A stretch of DNA of 64,000 bases from Stenocarpella maydis (taxonomy: Eukaryota; Ascomycota; Sordariomycetes; Diaporthales; Diaporthaceae). Each line of letters begins with the position of its first letter. The stretch's first letter is position 1. The position numbers and the translations under genes were made by a program. The notes beneath the pieces are model-generated. The model did no database searches. It was not told the origin of the DNA and was given only the letters and a program-made list of their open reading frames with translations. Location of the stretch: the NCBI GenBank assembly GCA_002270565.1, contig NQMI01000024.1:395232-459231 (forward strand). Direction: 5' to 3'. This document shows, piece by piece, positions 24,901 to 36,800 of the stretch.

Positions 24901-27900
24901 CGCCCAGTTGCCTTCGGTACTACGTAGTATTTAAGTTTTGGAGTCCCTGGGACGTCCACGGATGGCTCGGGTCTTCCCTTTGTTGGTCCTGAGGGGGGGC
25001 CTCCTCGTGCTTCTCCCTTTGCCAGCCGTCGCCGCTCGCATATTAAGAGTTACCCGTGGCAGGCGCTGGGAAAGGGGTACCGAGTACACTAGAGAACACA
25101 TGGCCGACAGAATCTGCAGGGTAGCCGCAGGTAAAATGGCTTGAGCTGTCAACGAGGGTGCCGATTCCCAAAGAGCACCAAGGATGAAAAAATACGGCTG
25201 AACTCCACTTCTGCAGCTGCCAGACCCCCAGCATGCGATCCTGGACCCAGTACAGGGGGTGGGGGTGGTGCTGGGCCGGGCCATTGATACTATAGACACA
25301 TCCTGCACCCCGCTGGACTGGACCTTTGCGATACCGTCTGGTGCGCACCATGGCACGGTACTCCGTACATCTGCATTGACAGGTATTCTAGAGGTCACAC
25401 TGTGTTGTCGACACCTAGCATGGGCTACCAGCCACGAGGCCTACACATCACTGCACCCCGAGGGCGTGGATTGGCTCCCCCATGCAGCATTGCCGCCAGC
25501 TAGGTTGTAATTCCGGGACGCAGTGAGCAGCTGATGATGCAAATCCCCGCCAATATCGTCCTCTGCTTTGTTTGCAGAATCTCGGATGGTGCAAGGGCAC
25601 ATCGCGTGTCAAGCGAACAGCGCCCCACCTCCATGTTGCTGATAGGCAGGGTTGCAGGCGGGCCGCTTCGGCACAGTCCTTTCTCTAGAACAGGACGGAC
25701 GGGAGGGGGAAAAAGCAAACGACGAGCAGGTTAGTGCTCCTTAGTCTGTCTTGGTCTCGTCTAGTGGGTCGCACCTGAGAGAACCATTGTTGAACGTACT
25801 CTGCCGGCATACAAGCACACACGCCAGGCGGGCTGGCCGGAGACGAACAAAAGAGCTACTTGTCTGTTTTCTCTTGTGACTCCGCCTCCTCGGCCTGCCT
25901 TGATTCGGCTGGAGGTGAACCAGATTGTCGGTAGCGACCCCTGTCTCCGTTGGGTTTTAGTGTAGTCGGCCTTGGGAGCATTGCCACTCAACGCCATTCG
26001 CGACGAGTCTTGCTTGATTTGGCATACATTCCGTCAGCATCACCCCATATAATTCTGGCACTGCGACGGCATCATCGGCCCCATTGGCGCTTTGGGCACG
26101 GGGAGCAGGTGGCCGGCTGTCAGATGCCATATGTCTCTATAAGACGCTGTGCTACCGAGCCCGGAACAGCCTCGGCACTCCACAGGGTACAGAGTGCCGG
26201 CGCACCGTAGTAGCGCTGTCGTGCAAGAGCTTTCCTACCCAGCTGCGAGTACGTACCACAGGGGAGGCAACTCAGACAGCGCGGCATGGCGCTTGTTTGT
26301 TGGCTCCTTGCATCGGGTCCTGTGTGGCCCTGTAGTGTGTTACGCACCATGGTGGCACATGCGAGTCTGGTGTGCGCCTTTCAGCCGGTTAAAGTCAACG
26401 TGAAGAGTTTGGGGTCATCAGACCCTCGAGCGCCTCGGCGATTGATTGGAGAGCCGTACCTGTTGGAGCTCCCTGGTAGTCTCTGAAGGCTTGTGTCTCG
26501 GATCAGGTGGTGACCTGGGGGAGATGTGGCCTGCGTCTAATGGGCCGTTTCATCCCACCACACCGGGTCCTCTGTTTGTAGGCCGCATCCTCGGCCGCAG
26601 CGTCAAGTTTGTGTTTGAACACTCCTTGTTCACCAGTCGGGATTCCCAATGGTGCCGGTTGTGGTTGGGGTCTTTTGCTGCAGGTCAAGCAACAGGGCGG
26701 CGAATAGTGGGATGGACCAAAGCCACTGCACACTGCAGTGATCATACGGGACGAGACCCGCCCCGAATTCGTCAAACCGCAACCGATGGAACCCCTGGAA
26801 GTTCTAGCTGTTTTCCTGGAAGACGCCGTTGGCAGTGTAAGCGCCGGGCGTTGTTGGGCCTAGTTGATCGGCCAATGGGGCCTCCTTTAAAGAATCCCTT
26901 GGCGAAACACCAGCTCCCACACCAGCTCCCACGTGCGGCATTGCGAGGCTATTGCTAGGCGGGTTTGAGCAAGAGCAGTGAGAGGGGTGCTCGCCTGCCT
27001 GTCATGTCGAGGCTCAGCATCAAAAGATCGATTTGTGAGCCACGAGGGCCTTTTTTTTCCCTTTCCTGTCGTCATTCACCGCTGGTTGCTATATCGGCTC
27101 ATGGCTGCATCTTTGCGGATCCTCAGGGCGACCCGCGCCAAGTCCGGCAACATTGAAAGGATAGGAAACCGCCAGTTGAGCGGGAGAAGCTGACGCAGTA
27201 CAGGTCGGTCTGCCGATTCTTGGACGATCACAAATCCCAATGGACAGTGCGAATGCGACGCCACGCTGACCATGACGGGAGGCCTGCTCCCCGCCACACC
27301 TGGGGGTTTGAGCTCGGCATCGCGGTGTGGGCGAATGCGCCGGGCCGTGCTGTGCTATACCGTATGAAGACCAACTCCAGCCGATACCCGCGCCATCGTG
27401 GGAATGGGCCCAAGGCTGTGGTAATTCGGAGCCTTCAAGTATCGTGGGCAGGCACTGGAGGGGACGGCACTAGATCGATCGGGCTTGAGATGGGCAGGGG
27501 TGGACGGCTCGACACGAGATGCTCGGAAGTGATTGGGCCCGTCGGCTTTCTGGCTCTGTGGAGACGACCAGAGACTTACCAGCTTCGTGTTCGGGTTATT
27601 TTCCCCTGCAACAAATCATGTCCCCAGGCGGTAGAAACACGTCCCTAGCAGTTTCTGATATCCGCCTCTCATTCCAAAATTTTCCACGCCACGTGAGAGG
27701 CGAGGGTTTTGTGAACGAATCAGGTGGCTCTGCAGGCTCGTTTGACATATCCAGAGATCCCGGAGTGTGGTACTGTGTGAAAGCCGGGCAGCGGTCGGTC
27801 GTAGTCCGGGCCCATTGGCCTTTGGCCTGGCCGCCTGTACATTGCGGGCAGAGCAATGCAGAGCAATACATAGTGTACTGAAGGGATGGCACCTCGTGGC

Positions 27901-30900
27901 CAGCAGGGGTTCGGCAAGCCTGCAGGATTTGCGGCACAGCCCGCGAACCTCTTGTGTCATCGTCGCCGCTGTGCCCACTTCCAGGGGTGATACCAGCTTA
28001 GCCCATTACCCGACATCCCGCTTGTGTGGGGAATTTTCCTTGGTTGTACCACGGGCGTTGGCGGACATGCAAAAGCTAAGAGGCTGGCCTCCCGACGGTT
28101 CGATGCACGGTCTGGGGCCCAGATAAGGATCGAATCATGCGACTTGACTGTCTAGGGACGGCAGTGCAGCGGTGACGACACCGTTGTGACGATGACGATG
28201 CTGCTGGTGCGACATGTGTTGTGCAGGAGGCTCCTGCTGTCGAGGTTGTCGCAGCTCGGCCTGCTTGCCCAGTTAGAGGGCTGAAGGGGTGTGAGGAGTG
28301 CATGTACCTCAAACGGCCTGGCGCCATGTAGTGTAATGCTCAGATGCGGCATGCTCGATGCAGGTGTCCTGGCAGTCTGCCACCGATGATGGCTGGGGTT
28401 TCGAGATGGTGGCACACACACACACACACACACACACAAGGGCGGGGAGCGCCATGGGGGGCGGCACATGAGGTTGTTAGCAAATGGGCGATTGGATCTA
28501 TGAGTGATGATGGTTGCAGGGGCACATTCTGAAGCTCTGATGCAGGACGAAGGACGGAGGACTCGGGGCGCGGCGTGGCGGGATTGCAGTGGGAACGAGG
28601 CTGGACTCTTCTGGTCCCGCTGCCGACCAACAAGAACATCAGTTTGTCATGCCATGGTTGCCGGTGTGCTTGCTGCTGCTCGTGAGGCCTTGCAGCCGTT
28701 TCAGGAAAGTCATTCGATGAGCCAGCGCGCCGCGCAGCTCCTTCCACGGAACAGGCAGGTGCTCGCTCTCTGTATATTGAAGGAAATGCCCGCCTTGCTT
28801 GCTGCTCATCATTTTCAGGCTGCGTCTGCATCACCACCACACCTCCACCGCCATCACATACATCGGATGCACCACCACCACCACCACCACCACACCGACC
28901 ACCACCACCACCACCACCACACCGACCACCGCCACCACCGCCACCACCACATGGTCCAACGCCTTCGCCCAAGCCGTCACATGCATTGAGTTGGCCCATC
29001 TCGAATGCCACAGCCCTTCGCCTTTGACCGCCCGTTTCAAGTGGATGTGTGTGCATCATGCTGCAGACGCATGTCAATCGAGACACCCATGCCAGCCTAA
29101 AGCCATACGGGCTGGGCAATCGGTCTGCCACACAATACCGCACAGCGGCCGCCTGGGCTGTCCTAATGCGAGTTTCGTACCGAATCATTCCTGGGCTGCG
29201 CCGTGAGCCTGCCCTCGAGCCCCATGCAAACGGGGCAGAGTCGCACAGGTCGGCGCCCGACACGACCTTCACGCTGCCCCCCAGATGGGGCTCCATAGTA
29301 CAGTACCGTACCCATTGCAAACCACATTGTCGAGTCGTCACTCCTCGATTTCCCTGCAACATCAGCGTCGGTCTAGAACTGCCGACGAAAGCAACGACGG
29401 CGCAGTGCCCTCGATCCTTCCGCCGCCCGTCAGGGATCCAGGTTGCACAACGGCGACGCCTCGTTGGCAGGCTCTCTCCAAACGAAGGATTCGAGACGCC
29501 CAGGCAAAAGCGTGTCATTGGACCCAGTCCCCTGGGAAAGCTCAGGGAGTTTTGCATGCACCAAAGACGCAGACGGGGAAGCGGGAGTGCGGTACAGATC
29601 GTACCACCCTTTATGGCCCTTGTCCAACAAGCACCGCACCGCACAGCACCGCTCTTGGCTGCATCTCCCGCACCACTCTGCCCAATGACGGCCGCCCTCA
29701 GGCTCAACTCAGTTCGAAGCGTCCGTCCACGACAAGAGAACGCTTAGGCTGTCAGTCATGGACATGGTCTGCTGCACCTGGGCAATGGGACGCCGACAGG
29801 GGCCTGGCCTCTCGTAACGCTCGCCCCCGGCCTCAACTCCACACGCTCACGGCCCACGCGATCTCTACCCCCTGCTCAGCCCACTGGGACGCTTGCCCGA
29901 TTCCGGCGTCAAAAGTCGAGTGTTCCGCGCAAACCCTCGACTCGGACATGCTGTAGTGTCTGACACCAGGTCGACTGTCCTCCAAGCATGCTTGGACTTT
30001 GCCAACCACATCGTCCAAGTACCGAGGAGCTGTACGCAAAAGTGGCGGGAGGAAGAGCAATCCTCAATGGAAGGATTTGATAACCGGTGCATCCAGGATT
30101 GCCAATTTCAAAGATGGGAATTCCAACCACCTTGTCTTCTGAGCAGGCAACCCCGCTCCACGTTGTGGGCACACACAGACCTGAACCGCTTGCCATCTCC
30201 GCAGCTCTTCCCACTGTGCATGCATCATTTTCTCAAAGGGTTTTCTGCCCTCAGGGGCGCACCGCCGCCGTACGCGACGAGAAAATAGCGCCTCCCGACC
30301 GTTCCTCAGACCAGGATATGATGACCGCCTCCTCAAGATAGTACCGGAAGCATATCAACGGTCTCAAGCCGACGGCCGCAACTCTAGCAGAATGGGCGCA
30401 TGGTCACCCTTCCTCGCAGCCGCTCTCGGGCGTTCTTTTGCAATCTCCCCTTCCAGTTCCCGTCTGCACCTGACAGTCTGTCCTCCATTCGCCTGGTTAC
30501 ATTCTCTCTTACCTGCAGCATCTCCCGGGCGAGTCGGTCGCTACTGTCGTGCAACCCCACAGCCGAAAATGGAGGGGACTCGGGGGCGACGCTGAATAGA
30601 GCATGCCTAAAAAACCACGCGACGGGGCTTTCTACTGATTAGGAAGGGGGGTGAGCCTCAGTCGTATGACGAGGGCATATGGCAACAATTCTGCTCTTCG
30701 CCGCACAGGGCAGGGCTCCCAAGGCCAGCGGTTCTCTACAACTGCCATCCTATCTTTTTGTCAGTGGTCAAATGCCGGCAGGTGTGCTTACCACAGTGAG
30801 ATGCAAGCACCTGGAGGAGAAGGCTGATGTTGACAGCCGTGGTGTTCCAAAGAATCCTCACGGCAAATCACGCCGTCGTATTCTTACTCGGCCTGGTTGT

Positions 30901-31030
30901 AGTCTAACAAAAACAAGTCACCAAAACCATCAGACGCGGGTACCTCATCGGACCCTTCTACCTAAGCTTTGCGGACCGCCCGGGTTATGCCGATATGTTT
31001 GGGGGGGGGCCTGTACTAGATACAGTAGTG
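24901..31030. other. Gene-poor stretch, no supported gene
   Basis: Many overlapping open frames, none with a recognised domain. The longest is a 455-codon frame on the minus strand (29,707–28,340). It opens with a non-ATG codon, carries a CAC-repeat glycine tract and is overlapped by other long frames on the opposite strand, so it is not called as a gene. A (CA)13 tract lies at 28,413–28,438 and CAC repeats at about 28,829–28,951. Confidence 0.5.
28829..28951. repeat. CAC trinucleotide repeat cluster
   Basis: Several uninterrupted CAC runs separated by short GAC or GCC variants. The two longest lie at about 28,870–28,920. In translation they give runs of His, Thr or Pro on the plus strand and Gly or Val on the minus strand. 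Confidence 0.9.
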
Positions 31031-31033
31031 GCC

Positions 31034-31572
31034 TAGGAACGGGCTTGCACTGTTTTCCCTATTAACGCTGCACAAACGCTGTTCATTAACTATCACGCTG
31101 GTCATGGATCCCGCGTGATAAGTCAAGGCTTTCGGGATCATCGTCGCCGGAGGCAGCAATACAGGTATTGCAAGGGCCCATTCGATTCCAAGGACGTGGC
31201 ACCAAAAGAGTACAGTCACATGACAGTCAACGCTCGTGTCAGGAGAAGCAGGCGGCTATGAGCTAGTGCTGGAATCTGGAGTTGCTCACGATTCAGAGCC
31301 AGATGAACTCGCAGCTCCTCGACAAGACCTCAAAGTACAAGACTGGTCTCACACCGGTCTGCAAAATGATGCCAGTCCTTGCATGCCTCCTCTTCGGACT
31401 TTGAGTTGTATAAGTTGCACAAAACAGAAAATTGCGCCCCTCGTTCAACATCCGCACCGGCCATCTAGAGAACCCCTGGTACTTCGATCCCGTCAGCGGC
31501 AATCGCAGCAAGGCCATCATGCTACGCAAGAATTGCTGCGTCGGACAAAACAGCACTTTTTGCGAACAGTAA
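31034..31572 (+). pseudogene. Coding-like remnant, unknown product
   Basis: I do not recognise the product. Short segments in different frames show C/G-rich third positions and sensible composition. Examples are FDSKDVAPKEYSHMTV from 31,181, a Lys/Leu-rich block near 31,300–31,365, and a Cys-rich end (ENPWYFDPVSGN, then CCVGQ) up to TAA at 31,570–31,572. Introns could join some of these: a GT at about 31,238 and an AG at about 31,294 keep frame. However, in-frame TAG, TGA and TAA codons also occur, several explainable by C-to-T change. It may be a decayed gene or a real multi-exon gene that I cannot model. Confidence is low. Confidence 0.3.
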
Positions 31573-32816
31573 CCTGTGTTCCTGGTTCAAAGAAATATGC
31601 TCACTAGCTGTCAGGGGGAATGAATCGTGATGGTTGTTCTTTAACGCAACGCCGATGCCGGTTCCGTGGGTTGCCAGCACAAGCTACCCCAGCCCTGGGC
31701 CAGCCACTGCATTAAGCAACGAAGCATGATGACAGAGATCGAACACATAATCTTGGGTTTACATGAGAAGCATTGGCACCCCGTCAATTGAAATACCCGT
31801 CGTCGGCATCCGGAAGCAAGAGATTTTATGCCCAAGCAAACGACGGTGACCAGTTATCCCGTCTCTCGGCAGACGGGTATGAACAGCTTCGCGCTTTGCG
31901 ACCAGCGCCAGTCCGCCCCTTCGTTACGTACTAGAGCTGGCGGTGTATTTACTCCGATCCCTAGCTTTCGGGCATACATCCCAGCGCTTCTACCTAAAAA
32001 CATGACACGGCATCCAGGATCCACAAATTGATCCATCAACTTCGAGCGAGTCAGCGGTCCCCTCACATGATTCCTGATCAATTGGCGATAAGCGCACGTC
32101 GCGGAGGATGGCCGTCGCGGAGCCTTGTTGGCCAATGTCCGCACTCTATGTGCTCAGCTCAATTGCATACGACCTGTCGGGTATCTGTGAGGACACCGTT
32201 CGGAAACCAGGAGCGACAGTGATGTTCCTCTAGGTCAGAAGGCCGGCGGAGATCAACTGGAGACAGAGCCTCAGATGTCGCCAGCATGGCCAGAATTAGC
32301 TGACACCGCGGTCACTCTGCTGAACGTCCACTCAGGCGTCAATTTGGCGTCACCGGCGCCTCCGCAAATGCTAGGGAAGATTATTCCTTGAATAGCGAAC
32401 GTTTCACTGGGTTGAAAGCCCTGGGGCCCAGGGCCCGGGTGTCTCGGTTTGGTCCCCAATGAGGTATGCTAAACCAGCCGTTCGCTACTGGTGTCCCTTC
32501 TCGACGTCGATCCGGCGGCTCGCCGAGATTCAACCCCGCAACCTTTGCTTTTGATGTCCCTGCTTGTTCACGTTGTGCGTAAAGACGGAGTACGTGACCC
32601 CATCAATTGAACCAAGACACCACTGGCACGTGGGCTCACCACGAAGGCAAGCGATCGCGATCGATGACATCAAATGCAAACGCGATAAGATGGACGGCAG
32701 ATGGACTGTGTCGCCTTTCTCTCATGCGCCGTTGGCTGTGCATGTGCGCTCTGTAGCCCCCCGGAGACAAATGGAGCGGCTGTGTCATCTTTGCATGCAC
32801 CCACTAGACATACTAA

Positions 32817-33001
32817 GACCTGGGCATCCCGAACACGATATTACTACCCAAGAACGTGGGTTTCCACGAGTATCTCTATAAGAGTTTCGGTTGCCATCCA
32901 GCGACGTTGCAACAAGTACACAAAGGCTACAGAGATGGCCGGACCATTGAATTGAGTTCCTCTGCCGTTCCGGGCATGAGCCTTGGGAAAGCGATATCTT
33001 G
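32817..33001 (+). pseudogene. Coding-like exon, unknown product
   Basis: A 62-codon open stretch with plausible composition (contains KNVGFHEYLYKSFGCH and YRDGRTIELSSSAV). It begins after a TAA and ends exactly at a good 5' splice signal, GTGAGC, at 33,002. No start codon lies in frame, so it would be an internal exon. I do not recognise a family. It could belong to the same locus as the blocks at 31.0–31.6 and 33.5–33.8 kb. Confidence 0.3.
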
Positions 33002-33530
33002 GTGAGCTTTCATGTCAAGCTTCCCGTATGACAGGCCAGAGTTACCTTGAGGATGATGATACCAGCTTGGCAGGCTCAGTGAACCTGTCAAGTCACGGAA
33101 ATAGAGCACACCTTGTATTACCGCACCGAGAGACAGCCATAAGAATTCGGGAGCATCCTCTGCGGATTGCCTGTTCGACCAAACACCTGGCCTGGAGCGG
33201 CGCGGCACCATAGTCTAATACGGGAGGTGGAAACCAGGTCCAACCAAAAGAAAATTTCCGGCGCAACTTGCTCTGTGGCATGATCGGCTCATCAAGCCAA
33301 CAGGCAGGGGAGACTTGCAGGATCACATCAGCGAATTCCACTCGCGCGCGGAGGTTTCCCAGGCGAAAAGTACATCAGACAGCCGCCACCTCCAGAAACC
33401 AAACGGGTTTGGGAACTAGAGGTTTTTCTATGGTGGAATGGCTATTGCGGTTTGTGGTAAAGCTGCATGGAACATGCAACCCTTCACCCTAACCCAGGGG
33501 TATGCTACCATCTCGAATGTCTGACCCAAG

Positions 33531-33844
33531 TTGGCCTTGTCAGACGCCGCTATCAACACTCCGGAAAATGCTTCTAATAGTGCTGCAGCTGGCGCTGCCG
33601 CCCGGGAAGTGGATTACTCGCCCAGGCTGCCCAGAGAAGTGATTTGGAACGTGCTCATGGCGACTGAGAATTCCGAGCCAGGATTTCGGAAGACAGAAAG
33701 ACAAGTCCCACGAATCCAGGACAAGTTCCTTATTTTGGGTGCCCCAATAACTACACCTTCCATAAAGGCACGGATTTTGGGGAACTTCCGAACTGACTTA
33801 ATATCGCAAGTCTGGCGCGGCAACTTTTGGAACGGCAATACGCG
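33531..33844 (+). pseudogene. Possible exon of an F-box-like or 2EXR-like protein
   Basis: An open stretch of about 105 codons bounded on the left by a TGA nine bases upstream and a possible CAAG acceptor. On the right it is bounded by a possible GTAAAC donor overlapping the TAA. The motif SPRLPREVIWNVLM followed about 60 residues later by VWRGNFWNGNT resembles the pattern of fungal F-box-like or 2EXR proteins: PRLP.E...I near the N-terminus, then F...NT. That similarity is from memory of the pattern and is weak. Flanking exons were not found. Confidence 0.3.
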
Positions 33845-33849
33845 GTAAA

Positions 33850-36800
33850 CGGTGACACACGTGTTGCCATGAGCCCCATCATCTGACGCCACTTCAAGAG
33901 AATTAATTCTGCATCTGACCAGCAGCCATGGGGCTGCCTGTGGTGTCAAAGCGGTGGTGGTCAGCGTCGCAGACACCCACTGGCAATGGCCACGGGAGTG
34001 AGGACTACATTTGACTAGGCGGCAAGTAGGCCAATCAGCCGACCAACCGGAACGAGGATGCCTTTGATTCGTGTTACCGTCTGGACTTCCTGTCGACATT
34101 TTCTGTCCTTGGCTCTAATGTACTCGAACAACTTGGTACTCGAGAGCAGGCGTGTGCTACAAGGATGATCCTCTCGGGCCGGTCACGTGCGCTCTCAGAG
34201 CTGCGGTGGCCCGCGCCTCCCGTCGCCGCCCCGATTTTCCCAGGCTGGGTCTGTGTTCCGGTTGGCAGTTGATGCTGGGACTGGCCCTTCCGAGAAGGGA
34301 CTATCCATGACGCAGCGGGGACCTGGCTACAACAAAGGACAAGACATACAGGGCAGTACTGTGTACGAGAAGCCCAACGAGGCGCCGAAGGGGTCAGGTT
34401 CAGGATTGTGCCCAACGCGCGATCCCAACTCTCAGCCGAAGCAACGGTCTGAGAAGGCGAGTTCCAGCGGCCGTGCATGTACAGTGTACACTGCACAGGT
34501 GCTTGGGCAGATTCGGACCATCTCGCTGGTTGTCCCCTCGCCCACGGCAGCCGGTACTTACTCATGCATGCCGGCCTGCCTGCCTGGACCAAGGTGCATA
34601 TCGTCATGCAGATCACCCTGCGGCTTTGACCAACGATACGGAGGTGGCTGTCAGATTGCGGCCAAGCTGTTTGGTACATCAAAAGGTGCGCTGGCGTGTC
34701 ATCTACCGTGGTGTATGCGACGCACCTACGTAAAACATGCACTGCGGGCACCGTCATCATTTATGCGCTTGTGCGCCTGCACGCTGCTCGACACAACAAG
34801 AAGTCTTCGAATATGCCTGGCCGACGGACACGCACGGGGCAGCGGGGAAGGTAGGTAGGGTCCACCTAAGGATGTGCACCGTTGGCCACAACAACGGTGG
34901 ACCGTCTACGCACCGCTGCCAATTGAGTAAAGTGCCTTCCCGTTTCCCGCATGTGGCCGAGGCGGCCCTCTGCATGTCATTGAGCCAAGGTTGCACTGAG
35001 GAGTACCGCACGGTACTCGGGTGGAGGTACAACGGGCACGAGTGCGCGTCCGTAACGCACACTGTGAGGAGTTGCTGTCCTGCGAAACGGACTGCCCCCA
35101 CCAATTATCAACATCCGCCTTATCCACCTACCCAGTCAATCAGGGCAGCCCGACAGCGTGCGTAGGAGGATTGTACAAATGCCTTTAGGAATGAACTTCT
35201 CCCCCAGGTAGGCATACTGGAGAGGCTTTTCATGACAGCAACGCCCGGCCCTAGACGGGCGCTTCTTGACGGCTGTGACTTGCCTGAGAATTGTCAACCA
35301 CGAGAGCCAGCACACGTGAGAACACACTATTAGCCTGTGGCTCAGGGCTGTCGAATCGGGCCTACTATGCTCGCTCGCTTCTCACCCCTTTCTTCTCTTG
35401 GACCCTTCACCATTCGAATTCGGGTCCCAGAGTGAGGTTATGTTGATTCTGTGCTTCCTGTCTTGGTCCCATGAGGCAAACACGAGCATGAATCTAGCCG
35501 AGACATGCATACCTCGTGCTACCCAAAATGAACGATTACGCGCAGGAGAGGCACAAGGTGACTTGTGCCGCCCATCCTTTCGAGTGGCACACACTTCCCG
35601 GAGCCACTGCGCCGCGTTATAACGTACACCACAAGGCGTGTTGCCATTTCTGTAGCGGAGACGGATCCTCAACTTTCCTTCCCCGCGCACGGCTCCCGTC
35701 ATGGGGTGCAGTGCTGCGGAAGCAACCGCGACTCCGTGCCGCATCGGACAAGACACACACTCTCTCGCTCGCTCGCTCGCTCGCACTCAGATGCAGTGAC
35801 CCCGAGATGGGTGGGGGCCGGGCCATGCCGCTTTGTGTCGGCTACGCCGTGTTGCAGAGCTGGAAGCAGGCCACTCGCTGTGCAGCCAGCTGTGCATCCA
35901 TGACACACGCCGTGCGTTTGGCCTCGGAGGCGTCACCCACATGAAGGCTCAGCATGCTCAAAGCATTGAGGCAGGTCGCGGGACCCTGACCTCCCCGACG
36001 AGAGACATGGGGTATACCAGATGAACAGGACGGCAACTCCCGCGGCCCTGCGAGGACCGCCCATCCATTGCTTGCACGCCTGTCCGCAGTCCCCCCCCCT
36101 CCCCCCCGAGCGTTGCGTTGCCCTACTTGGCCCACAAGAGCATCCCATGAATGTAACTGGGAGCTGTCGGGGGTCGCACGTATCCACTCACCACACACCA
36201 CCCTCTTACAGGAGGGGGGGAAAGCAACATCGCCGCCCGAAACTCTACAAGCCTTCGTCCGAGACCACAACCTTGGGCCTGGCGACGGACCGCCTGATAG
36301 CGCGCGGGTTGCCAAGGGCAGACTCGGCCGGCCAGTATTAATACTATATGCTGCCTACTAGCTATACTGGGTACCCCTACTGTAGCGACAGCCTGGCAAA
36401 ATTCACTGCGAGGCGCTGCTGTGTTGTACTCGGCGCTACCACTCTGCTGGGTGTTTGGAGATCCCACGATACGCCAAGGTCGAGGTTAATGATGACCACC
36501 CGTCAACAAGTGTACGGTGCACATACTCGTACGGACGCCGAGAAAGGATCCCGAGTTAGGTTGCTTTGTTGGTTGGCTCCGCACACCCCTCTCCCAGAAA
36601 CATTACATCCCGAGGCGATCTTTTCCGTCAGATTCGACCAACTAGGACCCACCCCAAGCGGATGACGACAATCCCATAAAGTCCTGCCGATCAGATCTGT
36701 GCAGACGCTTCTTATTGTGTACAGGCCGAGTAGGGAAAGCCTCCCCGGGGAAGGACTGGCTACAAGCCAACGGGCCTTTTCTGTACAACCCCGTGCCTCG

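Noticed and set aside
27220..27648. 142-codon plus-strand frame
   Set aside because: Starts at a non-ATG codon and shows no family resemblance.
28413..28438. CRISPR-like or regulatory meaning of the CA repeat
   Set aside because: An ordinary dinucleotide microsatellite; CRISPR arrays are not expected in fungi and no spacer structure exists.
32460..32550. Possible tRNA-like B-box sequence (GATTCAACCCC)
   Set aside because: No matching A box or cloverleaf could be drawn by hand.
34187..34858. 223-codon plus-strand frame
   Set aside because: No recognised domain, uneven codon use, overlapped by a similar-sized minus frame; too weak to call.
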